64,000 nt of DNA, from NCBI GenBank assembly GCA_019022495.1, contig JAFEKR010000006.1, positions 1 to 64,000 of the forward strand, read 5' to 3'. Position numbers and translations under genes: made by a program. A model generated the notes under the pieces. It did not search any database. It was not told the DNA's origin and saw nothing but the letters and a program-made list of their open reading frames with translations. This DNA comes from Epichloe hybrida (Eukaryota > Ascomycota > Sordariomycetes > Hypocreales > Clavicipitaceae). The first letter of the stretch is position 1. The number at the start of each line of letters is the position of its first letter. Positions 1-11,081 of the stretch are shown in pieces.

Positions 1-3000
1 TGTGGCTAAAGAGCTTAAAAACATAATAAAAGTTAAATTAAAGGAAAGTATACACTAGTGAATCCCTTAATAGGAATCCGCTACTTTAATTAGCTATTAT
101 AGCATTAGTTAATTAAATTAATCCATTATTCCTTACCCAAGCTCCCGTTTCCTAATATCACGGGTCTCTTTACCTATCCTTTAACACAAATTATCAATTC
201 GTTCAAATTAATTAGAGAGAAAAGCGACGAATTTAGCGATGATTTGGTCATTATATCTGCTAGATTATCGTTGCCGTTAATCCACCTAACTTTATAGATC
301 TTATGCCTTTCGTATAATTAACGAAGAGCTATAATATTAATTATTAATCTCTTCTCCTTTATGGTTCCTAGCTTTATAAGATATTTATATAATAAAAAAG
401 AGTTAGTATAAAGAATCATAGGAATTTAAGGTATCTTTAGTTAATCCGTGATCTGATGTAGAGTTATAGAAATCGCGTAAGCAATATCTGCGCCTTAAAC
501 TATGCTATATAACTTAGAGGTAAGCGCGCTATAAGTAACTCTCTTGCTCTTTGTTAAGCTATACGTAATAATGTTGCCTTTTATAATAAAGGTATTATTA
601 TCTTGCATTATCTCGTTGCTAATTACAATCACGTATCTGATCTATGAGCTTAGATCCTTGTTGTTAGTAAGTAATCTATCTATGAACACAAAGAGCTTTG
701 CCTCTTTAAGAACTAAAGGAATATATTATAGTTTGCGTTATTAATTCTTAATCTACTACTTAAGGCGTTTATTAAGGTATATAATATTTTCCCTAGAGGG
801 TTCTTAGTGTTAAGCTATAATTAATAGGTTATAGGAAGCTTCTAGTTAACATATAGTTATGATGTAGCTTCCTTAGGCTTATTATTTTACGTAGTCTTAC
901 TTTACTATTAGGGATTAAGGATTAACTTCCTTAATCTTCTAACTCTAGCCTTTCTAGGTTAAGATTAACAAATTATTAGTGTTTTAGGTTAAGATACACC
1001 TATTAAAGATAAGGGAATTCTTAGCGGTTAATTATTGCTTTTCTTTAGCTATAAAATTAGCCTTCTAGAGCTCTTTCTCTTCTTTTTAGAAGAAGTTATT
1101 ATTGCTTAGGCCTAATGTATTATTAGTTTGTATTCTAATAATGCTAAAGAGGTTCTTATTATTTAGAGCTATAATTAATAAGTAAGGATTATAGGTTAAA
1201 GTTATTATATTAAGGTTATCCCTATAGTAACAGAAGTACATTGCCTACTAGTAGGTTCTAGCCTCTGCGATCCTATAAAGAGGTCTAATTAATTTAATTA
1301 CAGTCCCTTCTAGAAAGAGATATGTAATTTGCTTTGGTAGTCTTATAATAATTAGCCTTGTTAGCATTGTGTGTGATTAAGTGTAGGCTTGTGTAATATT
1401 GCGAATCCAAAGGTAAATGCCTTTTCTTTTTAATAATAGAGCGATAGCTATGATAAGTCGTTGGCTTGCTTGTTAAATTATTAGCGATTACGTTAGGATG
1501 AATTCCTTTCCTTTATTATTATGGCCTTGTATAATAAGGCGAGATTTCTTGTATAGCAAGTCTGTTCCTTTGCCTTTAATCTCTCTAACTATACAAGAAT
1601 TAAAGATTTTATAACCTCCGTGCTTCGCTAGGTTATACTTAATGAATTTAAATACATTACAAGCTTGTAAAGCGTTAATCTTAGCTTAATTAGATTACTT
1701 AAAGGGTTTTCCTAGGGTTATAATCTTTCCTTCTTAGTGAAGCTAAAGGGCGAGGTTCAAATTAGCCTTTTCCTTCGCTATAAGAAATGCTATGCTTAGC
1801 ATCCCTCTAGTTATAATCTCTTAAATAAAGGCCTTCTCTTAATCTTTATTTATAAGTACGTAGAGCTAAACTAGGCTAATATCCTTCTTAGGGCTATAAG
1901 GTCTTCTTTTCCTTACTTTTATTCCTTTAGGGCGTGGTAATAAGTCTTTAACTTAATAGCTTCCCCTCGGGGCCTTTTAGGCTTTATAAGCCTCTTTATT
2001 AGACTCTTCTATGCTTATAAATTAGACTATAAGGGCCTTTCTTAGTCTCCCTTGTCTTCTCTTAGCTAGTGCCTATAGCTCTTTGCCTTCTTCTATTAGG
2101 GGATCTCTTTTAGCGGTAGTAATTAGTTATGTAGTTGCTTCTTCCTCTGCGTTATTAGGCTCTATCTCCTACTACTCTAGTCCCTCTGTAATACATAGGT
2201 CTTTGTAGTAGGGCTTTACTACTATAAAGCAGAATTTTACTAGGCTATAGGGCATATTAACTATATAGGTCTCTCTATTAGTAGTAAGTAGCTTATAAGG
2301 GCTATGCTAGCTACCTTTCTCTCTCTACATATGTATATTAGCCTATAGGGGTAGCTAATATATAGGCGCTATATTAGGGCCGTTCCGGGCTTTAAGGGCA
2401 TTATAGACCTGCCGCAAAGCTAGAAGACGTTAGACTTTATCTGTTGCTTTGCGAATTGCCTTAGCATATTAAATAATAGAGATACTTAGCGGTAACTTAT
2501 CTATTATTTACAGGTAGCCTCTAAAGACTAGCACGGTTAGAATAATACTATTTAGGCCTATAGAGTCATTAATTACCTTAATAGCTATTTAGAGACATTG
2601 CTTTAGCGTAAGCTCCGTTCTAATTAAGTCTGTAATAATATTATAGGCTTAGCGTAGAGGTCTGTGGTATCTCTTAACCTTTCCGATGCTATTATGGGCT
2701 TTGATTAGCATCTCACTAGTTTTAATTAATATTAATTAAGTATAATATCTGATTCTAGCGGAAGCGAAGTTATTACTAGCATCGTGGATAATCTAATCTA
2801 GAGGTCCAAGGTAAGTATTAATCTAATATTCGCGGATTACATCCTAGATATCTTAAGCCTTCTACTTCTTTAGATTAAGGAATTAGGCTGCTTAGAACAA
2901 GGTTACTAAATTAACAATATGAAGCACTAGTTAGCTATCAATCTACACGATATTAACAATAATCTTATAGTTAAATTTGTGGTTATCTTTAATTATAAAC

Positions 3001-4474
3001 TTAAATCAACTAGGGGCCTTTCTATATATCTAGTAATAGTGGTAGACTTTAGTTAATTCCTTAATTACCTAGCGTTTAACTTCGTGACTAGCTTAGTAAA
3101 GGATCTTTACGAGTTATTATATAGAAGGGTAACTAAGTTAATAATATAATTAATAGATATCTCCTTCTAAAAGGTAAAAGGTAACCGTCTCTCTTGCTTC
3201 TAGTAACTACTAAGGATAGCCCTATTATTATACAATAGGTATAGTCTTATTACCTTAGATAAGTATGTTAGTGAGGTTATTAATCTTAACTTATATTTCA
3301 TCTATATCAGTGATTAAGAAAAGGAAGGGGGTAGCTATATTAAGGATATAGAATTCAAGCTCTCCAAGTTCTATAGGTATATAAAGGATTCCTCTTGTAA
3401 CTACTAATCTAGCACTAAATATAATAATTTAGGGTTTATAAGGGGTTACCTTTAATAAAGGTATTAATCTTAACAGAGCCTTTACTTATGCCTCTCCTAT
3501 AGTTAACTTTCCTGCTACGCTAGTGTTAGGTATAATCCCTCCAAAAACCTCTTTAGAATAGCGTTCTTTAGAGATATAGTAAATTAAGCCTTTATTACAC
3601 TCTTATGGCTTATAAAGCTCTTATTTAAGGAATACGTGTTAAAAAGCTTGATTATGTAAGGTCGCTAGGATGTTAATATTAGTAGTGTTATAGTTAGTCT
3701 ATAGTCCTAAATAGAAGAATTATATAATACTTAGATATGCTATTAATAGTAGCTCCTTAATATTATTATTATTATCTTTAGCTTTTATATAAGCTATAAG
3801 ATATGCTTCCTAATTCTTACCTAAGCCTTTATTAGGCTTATTATTATTCTACCCTTTATAGGAGGCAAGGAATGCCTAGAATCTCTTCTCTAAAGGGGGT
3901 GTATAATGTGTTTTGCTAGCCTACTAGTAGTCTTTCTCCTTTTAATATTCTTTAGTAAAGTAATTAGAAGACTAGTAGCTACTCTTACTATATATAAAGT
4001 AGCGCTTAGTGCTTAGCCTAGGGCTTTACCTGTGATAGCTTTCTCCGCTATAGGATTATTATCTATACTAATAATTAGTAAATATAGCCTCTAGAGGGTC
4101 TCCTTATTAGTACTAAAGGTATTAGGAGGACTTCTTATTTAATTCCGCGATAGTAATTGCCTTACAGAGGTCTCTAGTAAGACTTTTAAAGCCTACGGAG
4201 TACATGTATTTTACTATCTAATATTTAAGTATACTAGCTATAGTATTTAAGGCCTGCTTATAGAGTTTAGTATTTACTATTTTAGTAGGGTATAGGCCTC
4301 TATGGATTTTCTTAAGGGTTAATAATATAATCTTAAGGCAATTAAGCTTACTTTTATTAGGGTTCTTCTTAATTATACTCTTTAGTATTATACTACTTTA
4401 TTTATAGTAATAGAATTACTAGTTGCTTTCTGTCTTAAAGCGTTAACAAATATAAGTAATTATCTCTTTATAGG
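1..4474 (-). pseudogene. Copia A1 polyprotein remnant (protease, integrase, RT, RNase H)
   Basis: On the minus strand this reads as a copia polyprotein with many TAG/TAA stops where Gln or Trp codons are expected. The order matches A3: a protease/pre-integrase part near 3200-3600, an integrase-like stretch near 2400-3100, reverse transcriptase below that, and RNase H at the low-coordinate end near 500-750. The RNase H part contains an SLxNK-then-RV pattern like the SSTKxKRVTRSV motif of fungal copia elements. The N-terminal gag and zinc-knuckle part is absent beyond 4474. No frame is open for more than about 70 codons, so no active product is expected. Confidence 0.75.
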
Positions 4475-5190
4475 AATAGTTATAAGAATGATATTATATT
4501 AAATATAAATGGAAACTGGCCATAATTTATTAATAACCATCATTCATAGATAAATAAGTTTTGTAATCTCTAAGTTAATATTAAGGTTCTAAGTTTGATC
4601 ATTTTCTATGAGGCATTAAGTTAAATAAAAACTTCTTAACAATACTAGTTAGCTCTCTGACCTTTAACAAGGATAGATCTTATAATTGTGTTCTCTATTA
4701 ACATCTTGGATACTTTTTAAAAGGGTGTCTTTGTTCTATAGAATGTAAGAATCAATTCTATAGTTATTATCTCTAACATGTCTTGGATTCATATATTTGT
4801 TATTCAAGCAATTAACAATGATTCTGATTATAGAGGTGTAAATTAAGCTATTAAAAACAAAGGATCTCAAGTTAATAAATTAATTGCCCACTATTATGGC
4901 CTTCTCTTGCAGGGTCTGAATTTCTCTAACTGCAAAGGTGTTATTCTGTTTTCTGTTTTTGTAAAAAAGCAGAAGAAAAAAAATGATAAATGGCAAAAAT
5001 GATATTGAATGAAATAACATAAGTTAAATATTAAAATAATAAATAATGAGATAATAGAGATTGCCTTCTCTTTTTGTAAAAGGAAGATAAATCTCTCTTT
5101 ACATGTTGCTAAATAATGAGTTAACAGTGTACAAGGAGATAAGATGTCTGAGATTTACTTAGATGTGTCAAATTCATTTATTAGGGTTTT
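4475..5190. other. Less-mutated, non-element segment replacing gag of A1
   Basis: A1 and A3 diverge abruptly after a shared AGGAATAGTTA and rejoin near the AAATAAATGCCTCGCGG leader motif. The sequence between is still AT-rich but keeps many CA and TG dinucleotides, which are scarce on both sides. I see no long open frame, terminal repeats or target duplication. A short inverted repeat built on TTCTATAGAAT lies near 4734-4760. It could be a later insertion, gap-repair filler, or organellar or plasmid DNA; I cannot tell which. Confidence 0.5.
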
Positions 5191-5516
5191 CAAATAAATG
5201 CCTCGCGGTGATAGATTCGGTTAGTTAGTTAGTTTTCTCGTAATAGATAATAAAATTAACAATTAATAACAATATCCTAGATAGATATAACTAAGTTATA
5301 TCCCTAAGCCTAAGGGTTAATAGATTAATTCCTTAGAAGCCTAATAAGCCTGTAACTAGGATTCTAGTCTTTTCCTTTAGCACACTTATGTAGTTATGCC
5401 TCTCTACCATAATAACTATTATAGCATAACAAGGGGTAGTAGCAGTAGCGTCTGTAAAAATATCTCTTCTTATAATACCTAGCTTATCTATAGTTATGAA
5501 GTTAACCACTAATTAG

Positions 5517-5773
5517 TGTTAGATTCACTAAGGTCCTACGCAGGTAATAAATCCCGTATAAATTAAAGTTAATAATAGTTAGTTAGCTAGCTAGGAAAGA
5601 GGGAGAAGAGAGGGAAAGTCTAGATACTAGAAAAGTAGGCGAAATCCGTATGTGGGGCACAAAAGGGGGTGGCGAATTGATGTAGCCAATCATATCGCGT
5701 GCATCGCGCCGGACCTACAATTGGTCCGGTCTTTGGCCACGATTGAACCAATGAAGATCCGAAGGAATCAACA
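5517..5773 (-). repeat. 5' LTR of copia A1
   Basis: A 257 bp repeat reading TGTTAG...TCAACA on the plus strand, so TGTTGA...CTAACA in element orientation. It matches LTRs at 6256-6515, 25862-26119 and 32357-32615. It keeps a GC-richer core (GCGCCGGACC region near 5707) that is less mutated than the internal sequence. Confidence 0.9.
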
Positions 5774-5793
5774 ACCTTACCTTTTTAATAATA

Positions 5794-5913
5794 TATTGTA
5801 TTGTATTGTATTGTATTGTATTGTATTGTATTGCATTTGTATTGTATTGTATTGTATTGTATTGCATTGTATTGTATTGTATTGTATTGTATTGTATTGT
5901 GTTGTATTGTATT
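5794..5913 (+). repeat. (ATTGT)n array
   Basis: About 24 tandem copies of the pentamer ATTGT with a few variant units (GCATTGT, GTGTTGT). The long open frame across it is only a by-product of the repeat. The same pentamer occurs at 21335-21505, 21786-21965 (complement) and 39890-39978. Confidence 0.95.
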
Positions 5914-5986
5914 ATAATGTATTTTTATAAAATAAATAATTATAATAAATTATAGAAAATAGATATAAGTATAGGAAGACCCTTAA

Positions 5987-6177
5987 TGTGAGAACAAAGG
6001 GATAGCTAGGCAAGAGGTATGGGGGCGTTCGTATATTGACTAAAGCTTGCTAGGTCTAAGTGTGTTATGCGTGCGAGTCGCTAACTTATAGCTAGTGGCT
6101 CGCTAGTGTCACGTGGACCTAGCCCTATAGCGTGGTGCGCTAGCGGGGTGCACCCGTGTTGTGAGTGGGGCCTCACA
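5987..6177 (-). mobile_element. Solo LTR of gypsy family G
   Basis: A 191 bp sequence running TGTGAG...CTCACA, flanked by a perfect 5 bp target duplication CTTAA (5982-5986 and 6178-6182). It is the reverse complement of the G1 LTRs (32796-32985, 39041-39230) and matches the G2 LTR (54129-54318) in orientation. It lacks internal element sequence, so it is a solo LTR from LTR-LTR recombination. It keeps more GC and CpG (TAGCGTGGTGCGCTAGCGGG) than the full element copies. Confidence 0.9.
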
Positions 6178-6255
6178 CTTAATATATTAAGAAAAAAGCA
6201 TTCTTCAAAATAGATATAAAAGAATATTACTAAGATATTATATATCTAAAATAAG

Positions 6256-6515
6256 TGTTGATTCCTTCGGATCTTCATCGGTTCAATCGTGGCCAAAGAC
6301 CAGACCAATTGTGGGTCTAGCACGATGCACGCGATATAATTAGCTACATTAATTCGCCACCCTCTCTTTTGCCTTACATATGGATTTCGCTTACTTTTCT
6401 AGCATCTAGACTTTCCCTCTCTTCTCTTTCTTTCCTAGCTAGCTAACTAACTATTATTAACTTTAATTATATAGGATTACCCTTATACCTACGTAGGACC
6501 TTAGTATAACTAACA
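6256..6515 (+). repeat. 5' LTR of copia A2
   Basis: 260 bp, TGTTGATTCC...CTAACA, the inverted counterpart of the LTR at 5517-5773. The sequence right after it (6516-6545) is shared with A1, A3 and, with changes, B2 (50945). It is where the primer-binding site should be, but I could not match it to a particular tRNA. Confidence 0.9.
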
Positions 6516-7392
6516 CTAATTAGTAGTTAACTTCATAACTACAGATAAGCTAGGTATTATAAGAAAAGATATTTCTATAGATACTACTACTACTACCCCT
6601 TGTTATACTGTAATGGTTATTATAGTAAAGAGGCATAACTATATAAGTATGCTAAAGGAAAAGACTAGAATCCTAGTTATAGGCTTGTTAGGCTTCTAAG
6701 GAATTGATTTATTAACCCTTAGGCTAAGGGATATAACTTTGTTATATTTATCTAGGATATTGTTATTAATTATTGATTTTATTGTCTATTATAAGAAAAC
6801 TAACTAACTAACCAAATCCATTACCGCAAGGTATTTATTTCAAACCTAATATTAAATAACCTTAGCTAAGCTAGCTAACTTACCTATAAATTCCCTTTAA
6901 TATATTACCTTCTAATAGACCTTTAATCTCTCCCTACAAGCATCTACTACTTGTTTTTTACCCCCTTTACTCTTAGTGCTATTTGCCTTATGCTTATTAG
7001 TAAGAGAGAGAGATTACCTCCTTCCCTTTTTTTTATAAAAAACAGGAAGTAGTAATTCCTATTATTCCCTTATTACTTTTCCTATTATTTTCTAGTTACT
7101 TTTAGAACTTCTATTGCTTTCTTTATCTCTAGTAATTTATTCTTATTATTGCTTTTGCTACTTCCGCTGCTTTTTCTTCTGTTTTTCCTGTTTTTATAAT
7201 CTTCTAATTTCATTAGAGTAATAATGCTCCTAAAATATAAAAGAAAAACCTTATAACGGTAATAGGCAAACATAGGAGCTTAATTAGTAGTAAAAATAAT
7301 AAATTAGTAATGTTTCTTTTATAGTTAAAGATAGTAAAGGAATCTAGACTTTTTATAAGAGTAAAGGCTACTAGTAATAATAAGGCTTTAAC

Positions 7393-8138
7393 CCCCTCCC
7401 GGGCACGAGGTAAAACTGCTTAAATTATAGATCTCTATTTTTCAACACCTTTTCCAAATATCTAGCCTTCTTCTCTAGCTTTTTATTTCCCTTCTTCTTC
7501 TTACTTTTCCTAAATTCCTTGATGTTTTCTTCGGTTTTTTAAATTTCCTTTTTATCTGGAATTTCCTCGGATTTTTGGATAGCCATTAGGTTCTGTAGCC
7601 TAGTGGTTATAGCCCCTAGCTTGTGGTCACCCTTGGCCATACTATTTTCTAATTAGTTAGTTGTTAATTAGTTGATTAGTAGCCCTTGACCTACCTGTGG
7701 ATTCGAATTGGAGTGGAGTCAAGTGAGGATGAGTTGTGTTTTTTTTTAGGGTTTAAGTTTACCTTAAAGCTTTAAAGGATAAGTTATAAGATAGAAGAGA
7801 TGTAGAGAGATGGAACAAACACGGTCGCAGAGGAAGGGGGAATTACGTTAATTTATGCTATAAGTAAAACTCGAATGGATTTGAGTTTAACTGCGGTTAC
7901 GAATTATAACTCTTACGTAATCGTAGCTACAAAGTTTGTTGCAAACTTTGTATTAACTTTTTAGCCCCTAAATTTATGGCTTAAAGCTTGTTTCTTTTAT
8001 GTTTTACCTAACACTATAGTAATTATTGAATTTGGTTGTTATATGTGGCACTAGCTGGGTATTGCTAGTAATTTTTTTGGTTCCTTGAAAATTAGATGCA
8101 TTAGCCACAGCCAATGACCCCAAAAAAAATTAAAAATC
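7393..8138 (+). mobile_element. 746 bp retroposed insert (SINE-like or unknown retroposon) inside A2
   Basis: The insert is flanked by a 14 bp direct repeat, AATAAGGCTTTAAC (7379-7392 and 8139-8152). A3 has only one copy of this sequence at the same place. The right end is A-rich (CCAAAAAAAATTAAAAATC), as expected for target-primed reverse transcription of a plus-strand RNA. An A-box-like TAGCCTAGTGG lies at about 7597 and a weak B-box-like GGATTCGAATTGG near 7693, wider apart than in a normal tRNA. It has many more CA/TG dinucleotides than its host element, so it suffered less RIP. The family is unknown to me. Confidence 0.6.
7425..7640 (-). pseudogene. Short Lys/Glu-rich ORF inside the retroposed insert, one stop
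   Basis: On the minus strand an ATG at 7640 opens 71 codons ending at TAA 7425-7427, with one internal TAA (codon 34) that fits CAA mutated by C-to-T. The product starts MAKGDHKLGAITTRL and is Lys/Glu-rich and probably helical in its second half (KSKKKKGNKKLEKKARYLEK). The sequence upstream of the ATG is C- and A-rich and keeps unmutated dinucleotides, rather like a fungal 5' leader. I do not recognise it. It may be a fragment of a host or LINE gene carried in antisense, or chance. Confidence 0.3.
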
Positions 8139-8224
8139 AATAAGGCTTTAACTATTACCCCTAAAAGACCCTAAGAGCATAAGTTACCCTTATGCCTTTA
8201 ATAGCTTACTTATAACTTCTCTAG

Positions 8225-10257
8225 TAATTAGAAAGAATCTATTAAACTAAATCTAGAGACTACTACATAGCTTAAGCTTAATAACTAGATTATAAGATTT
8301 ATTAACCTTAGTAAGCATTAAGGTTAGAGAGATAATAACCTATAGGAATTATTCTAAGAAGACTTTAAAGGCTAGTCTAAAGACACCTTTAAAAGGGCTA
8401 TAAAGGAAGTTATTAGAGAATTATATAATTCTCTACAAGATCATAGCATTCTCGTCAAGCGAGGCCTAGGATATTCAATCCTAGCATCCCTTAAAGAAGT
8501 GCTTTATTAAACTTTAATGCCTCTTTGGTTATAGGAGAGATTATAAGAGAGACTATAATCTTCTAAACCCCTAGAGCCTTAATATTAATAGCCCTAATAA
8601 CCTACCCTAGAAATCCACCTTCCCTAACCCTAAAGACTACGTAAACCTTTATAAGAGCCCCCATAATAATTGCTATTAAATTAATAGCTTTATCCTAATA
8701 ATTGTTATTAATAATGACTAAGGGACTATTATTTATAATAAAATATGCCTTTATAGTAATTTACCTCTGAAGATTAGATTATAAAGAAGATCTTAGAGCT
8801 TATAAAGATATATAAGGATAGCGATTACTATAGTGGGAAGCTATATAACTTCTTAACGCTAAAGATTACGCTCTTTAAAAATAAGTATAATAGAATTAAC
8901 CTTCCTTAAACGTATTATTAGAAGGCTTTCCCTATTATGTTAATAGGTAATGCTAAATAATACTTCCTTAATTACCTCTTTAGGAATAACTATTCCTATA
9001 AAGAGATAATTGCCTATATTTGTTAATGCTTTAAGACAGAAAGTAACTAGTAATTCTATTACTGCTAATAGAGTAGTATAATATTAAAGAATATAATTAA
9101 GAAGAACCCTAATAAAAGCAAGCTTAATTACCTTAAGATTATGTTATTAACCCTTAAGAAGATCTATAAAGGACTATACCTTACTAAAATAGTAAATACT
9201 AAGCTTTATAAGTAGGCCTTAAATACTATAGCTAGTATACCTAAATATTAGATAGTGGAATATATGCACTCTCTAGGCTTTAAAAGTCTTACTAGAGACC
9301 TCTGTAAGGTAATTACTATTATGGAATTAAATAAAAGGCCCTCCTAATACCTTTAGTACTAATAAGGAGACCCTCTAGAGGCTATGTTTACTAATTATTA
9401 GTATAGATAGTAATTATTCCCCTATAGTAAAGGAAGTTATTATGGATAGAGCCCTAGGCTAAGCACTAAGCGCTGCTTTATATATGGTAAAAGCGGCTGC
9501 TAGTTCTCTAATTACTTTGCTAAAGAATATTAAAAGGAAAAGGACTGCTAGTAGGCTAGTAAAATATATTATATACCCCCTTTAAAGAAGAGATTCTAGG
9601 TATTCCTTACCTTCTATAAAGGGTAGGATAATAATAAGCCTAATAAAGGCTTAGGTTAGAATTAGGAATTATATCTTTTAGCTTACATAGAAGCTAAAGA
9701 TAATAATAATGATATGGAGGAGCTACTATTAATAGTATACCTAAGTATTATATAATTCTTTTGCTCTAGATTATAGACTAACTATAACGCTACTAATGTT
9801 AATATCCTTATAACCCTAAATAATTAAGCCTTCTAATATATATTTCTTAGGTAAGAGCTCTATAAGCTATAAGAGTGTAATAAAGGCTTAATTTACTATA
9901 TCTTTAAAGAACGCTATTCTAAAGAGGTCTTTAGAGGGATTATGCCTAATACTAGCGCTATAGGAAAGTTAACTATAGGAGAGGTATAAGTGAAGGCTTT
10001 GTTAAGATTAATACCTTTATTAAAGGTAACCCCCTGTGAACCCTAAATTATTATATTTAGTGCTAGATTAGTAGCTATAAGAGGAATTCCTTATATGCCT
10101 ACGGAACTTAGAGAGCTTAAATTCTACGTCCTTAACATAGCTACCCCCTTTCTCTTCTTAATTACTAATATAGATAAAATGCAAGTTAAGATTAATAACC
10201 TTGCTAACGTACTTATCTAAGGTAATAAGACTATACCTATTATATAATAATAGGGCT
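8225..10257 (+). pseudogene. Copia A2 gag and protease part, truncated
   Basis: This is the plus-strand equivalent of the A3 gag (minus, from 31392 down). The A3 start ATG is lost here (ATG to ATT). A zinc knuckle reading CCFIYGKSGC is visible near 9463. A3 has CFICGK at the same place, so the second Cys here became Tyr by TGC-to-TAT-type change. A protease-like region follows, then the frame ends at the C1 insertion. Stops are nearly all TAA/TAG. Confidence 0.7.
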
Positions 10258-11081
10258 TGTTAAAAATAAGACTTATTTTTAGCCCTTTTCTAGTTAAAGA
10301 ACCTTCTTATTACTAGCTTGCTTTGCAAGTCTGACAGCTGCACTGCAGCTGTCAACGGTCGCGAGGGCAGCTATCAATGGCTGCGTCGCAGCTGTCAACA
10401 GCTGCGACTGACCGTGTGGATGACTAATTAGTCAATTGCGTTGTGGCTGCAAGTGTGGCCACAACCACGCCACTAGTAATTAGGTAAGCTAGGGTGACGT
10501 AAGCTAGGGTGACGTAAGCAGGTTACCCTACACATAACTTACCCTATAGCTATTTTTAATAACGATTTTCTCTTTATCTAGACGTCGTACAAAAGTTTCA
10601 TATATAGCAAATTAAAGCTTAAAGATAGGGCTTTCTCTTTATGCAAGGTTATTTTTTAGACTAAAAGTTAGTGCATACGGGTTGCTAGCTAGTATGGTAG
10701 TGAGTTGATTTTTTGGTTTTTACATACAAATGAATTTTACGGAAAATCAAAAGTGGCCTGTAAGACCCTATTGGCGGCCCGGATCCACTGATATGGTCGG
10801 TAGGTCTATAAGAGGAAGAAGATCTTTTTAACTAGCTAGATAGCTAGTCCTCTTAACTAATAACAGCCGTATTACCCGTACAACGTATCTAAAATCAATT
10901 CTATTGCTCTATAAGATATCATAAAAGTAATCTAAATTAAATTCTATTAGTTAATAACTGCTATAACCTTTTGTTACGTTACGTTAATTGATTTAACGTT
11001 GCAGCCCTATTAGTCCCTGACCATAGAGCTTGCACCCGTATAGCTATTGCTAGCTAGCAACTAGCTCCCTACATTTCAACA
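10258..11081 (+). repeat. 5' LTR of C1, with palindromes and a 15 bp tandem motif
   Basis: TGTTAAAAAT...TTTCAACA, 824 bp. It contains a perfect 21 bp palindrome centred on CAGCTGCACTGCAGCTG (10333-10353), several further CAGCTG sites to about 10412, and three 15 bp units beginning GTAAGC (10484-10528). The first two units create TGACGTAA, a sequence bound by bZIP factors. These are plausible enhancer or promoter elements, but function is not shown. Confidence 0.9.

Larger units (their letters stand above)
1..5773 (-). mobile_element. Ty1/copia family A, copy A1 (3' LTR lies just outside the window)
   Basis: The element is read on the minus strand. From position 1 to about 4474 it aligns base for base, apart from transitions, with A3 (26140-30640). 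Position 1 corresponds to a point about 20 bp inside the A3 3' LTR, so the A1 3' LTR should begin just left of the window. Its 5' LTR is 5517-5773, and 5190-5516 is the same leader as in A3 (32020-32356). Between leader and pol, the gag region present in A2 and A3 is missing and replaced by an unrelated segment (4475-5190). The copy is therefore internally deleted as well as mutated. Confidence 0.85.
5774..6255. other. Spacer between head-to-head A1 and A2 LTRs; possible hAT remnant
   Basis: This 482 bp gap between two inverted A LTRs holds an ATTGT array (5794-5913), AT-rich sequence and a solo G LTR (5987-6177). The same pentanucleotide array is found in the subterminal regions of the hAT element at 21324-39988. 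Minus-strand sequence at about 6190-6250 weakly resembles the C-terminal ERxFS region of a hAT transposase. It may be the 3' end of a second hAT copy, but no terminal repeat is visible. Confidence 0.35.
6256..10257 (+). mobile_element. Ty1/copia family A, copy A2 (5' part, cut off by C1)
   Basis: It begins with a 260 bp 5' LTR (6256-6515). The leader (6516-7380) matches the A3 leader in reverse complement, including a conserved start right after the LTR (CTAATTAGTAGTTAACTTC). A retroposed insert occupies 7393-8138. Gag and the start of pol follow, to 10257, where the C1 LTR begins abruptly inside the protease/pre-integrase region. The rest of A2 is not found on the other side of C1. Confidence 0.85.

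Noticed and set aside
544..744. 66-codon plus-strand frame
   Set aside because: It is antisense to the A1 RNase H region; the homologous A3 region has no such frame.
5652..5930. Plus-strand open frame of 92 codons
   Set aside because: It runs from the A1 LTR into the ATTGT array, and its C-terminal half is only the repeat translated (YCIVL repeats).
7085..7273. 62-codon minus-strand frame in the A2 leader, partly shared with A3 (31458-31720)
   Set aside because: The Lys/Ser-rich frame is shared, but A3 carries a 14 bp insertion that breaks it, and the region is otherwise noncoding leader. Evidence is too weak for a gene.
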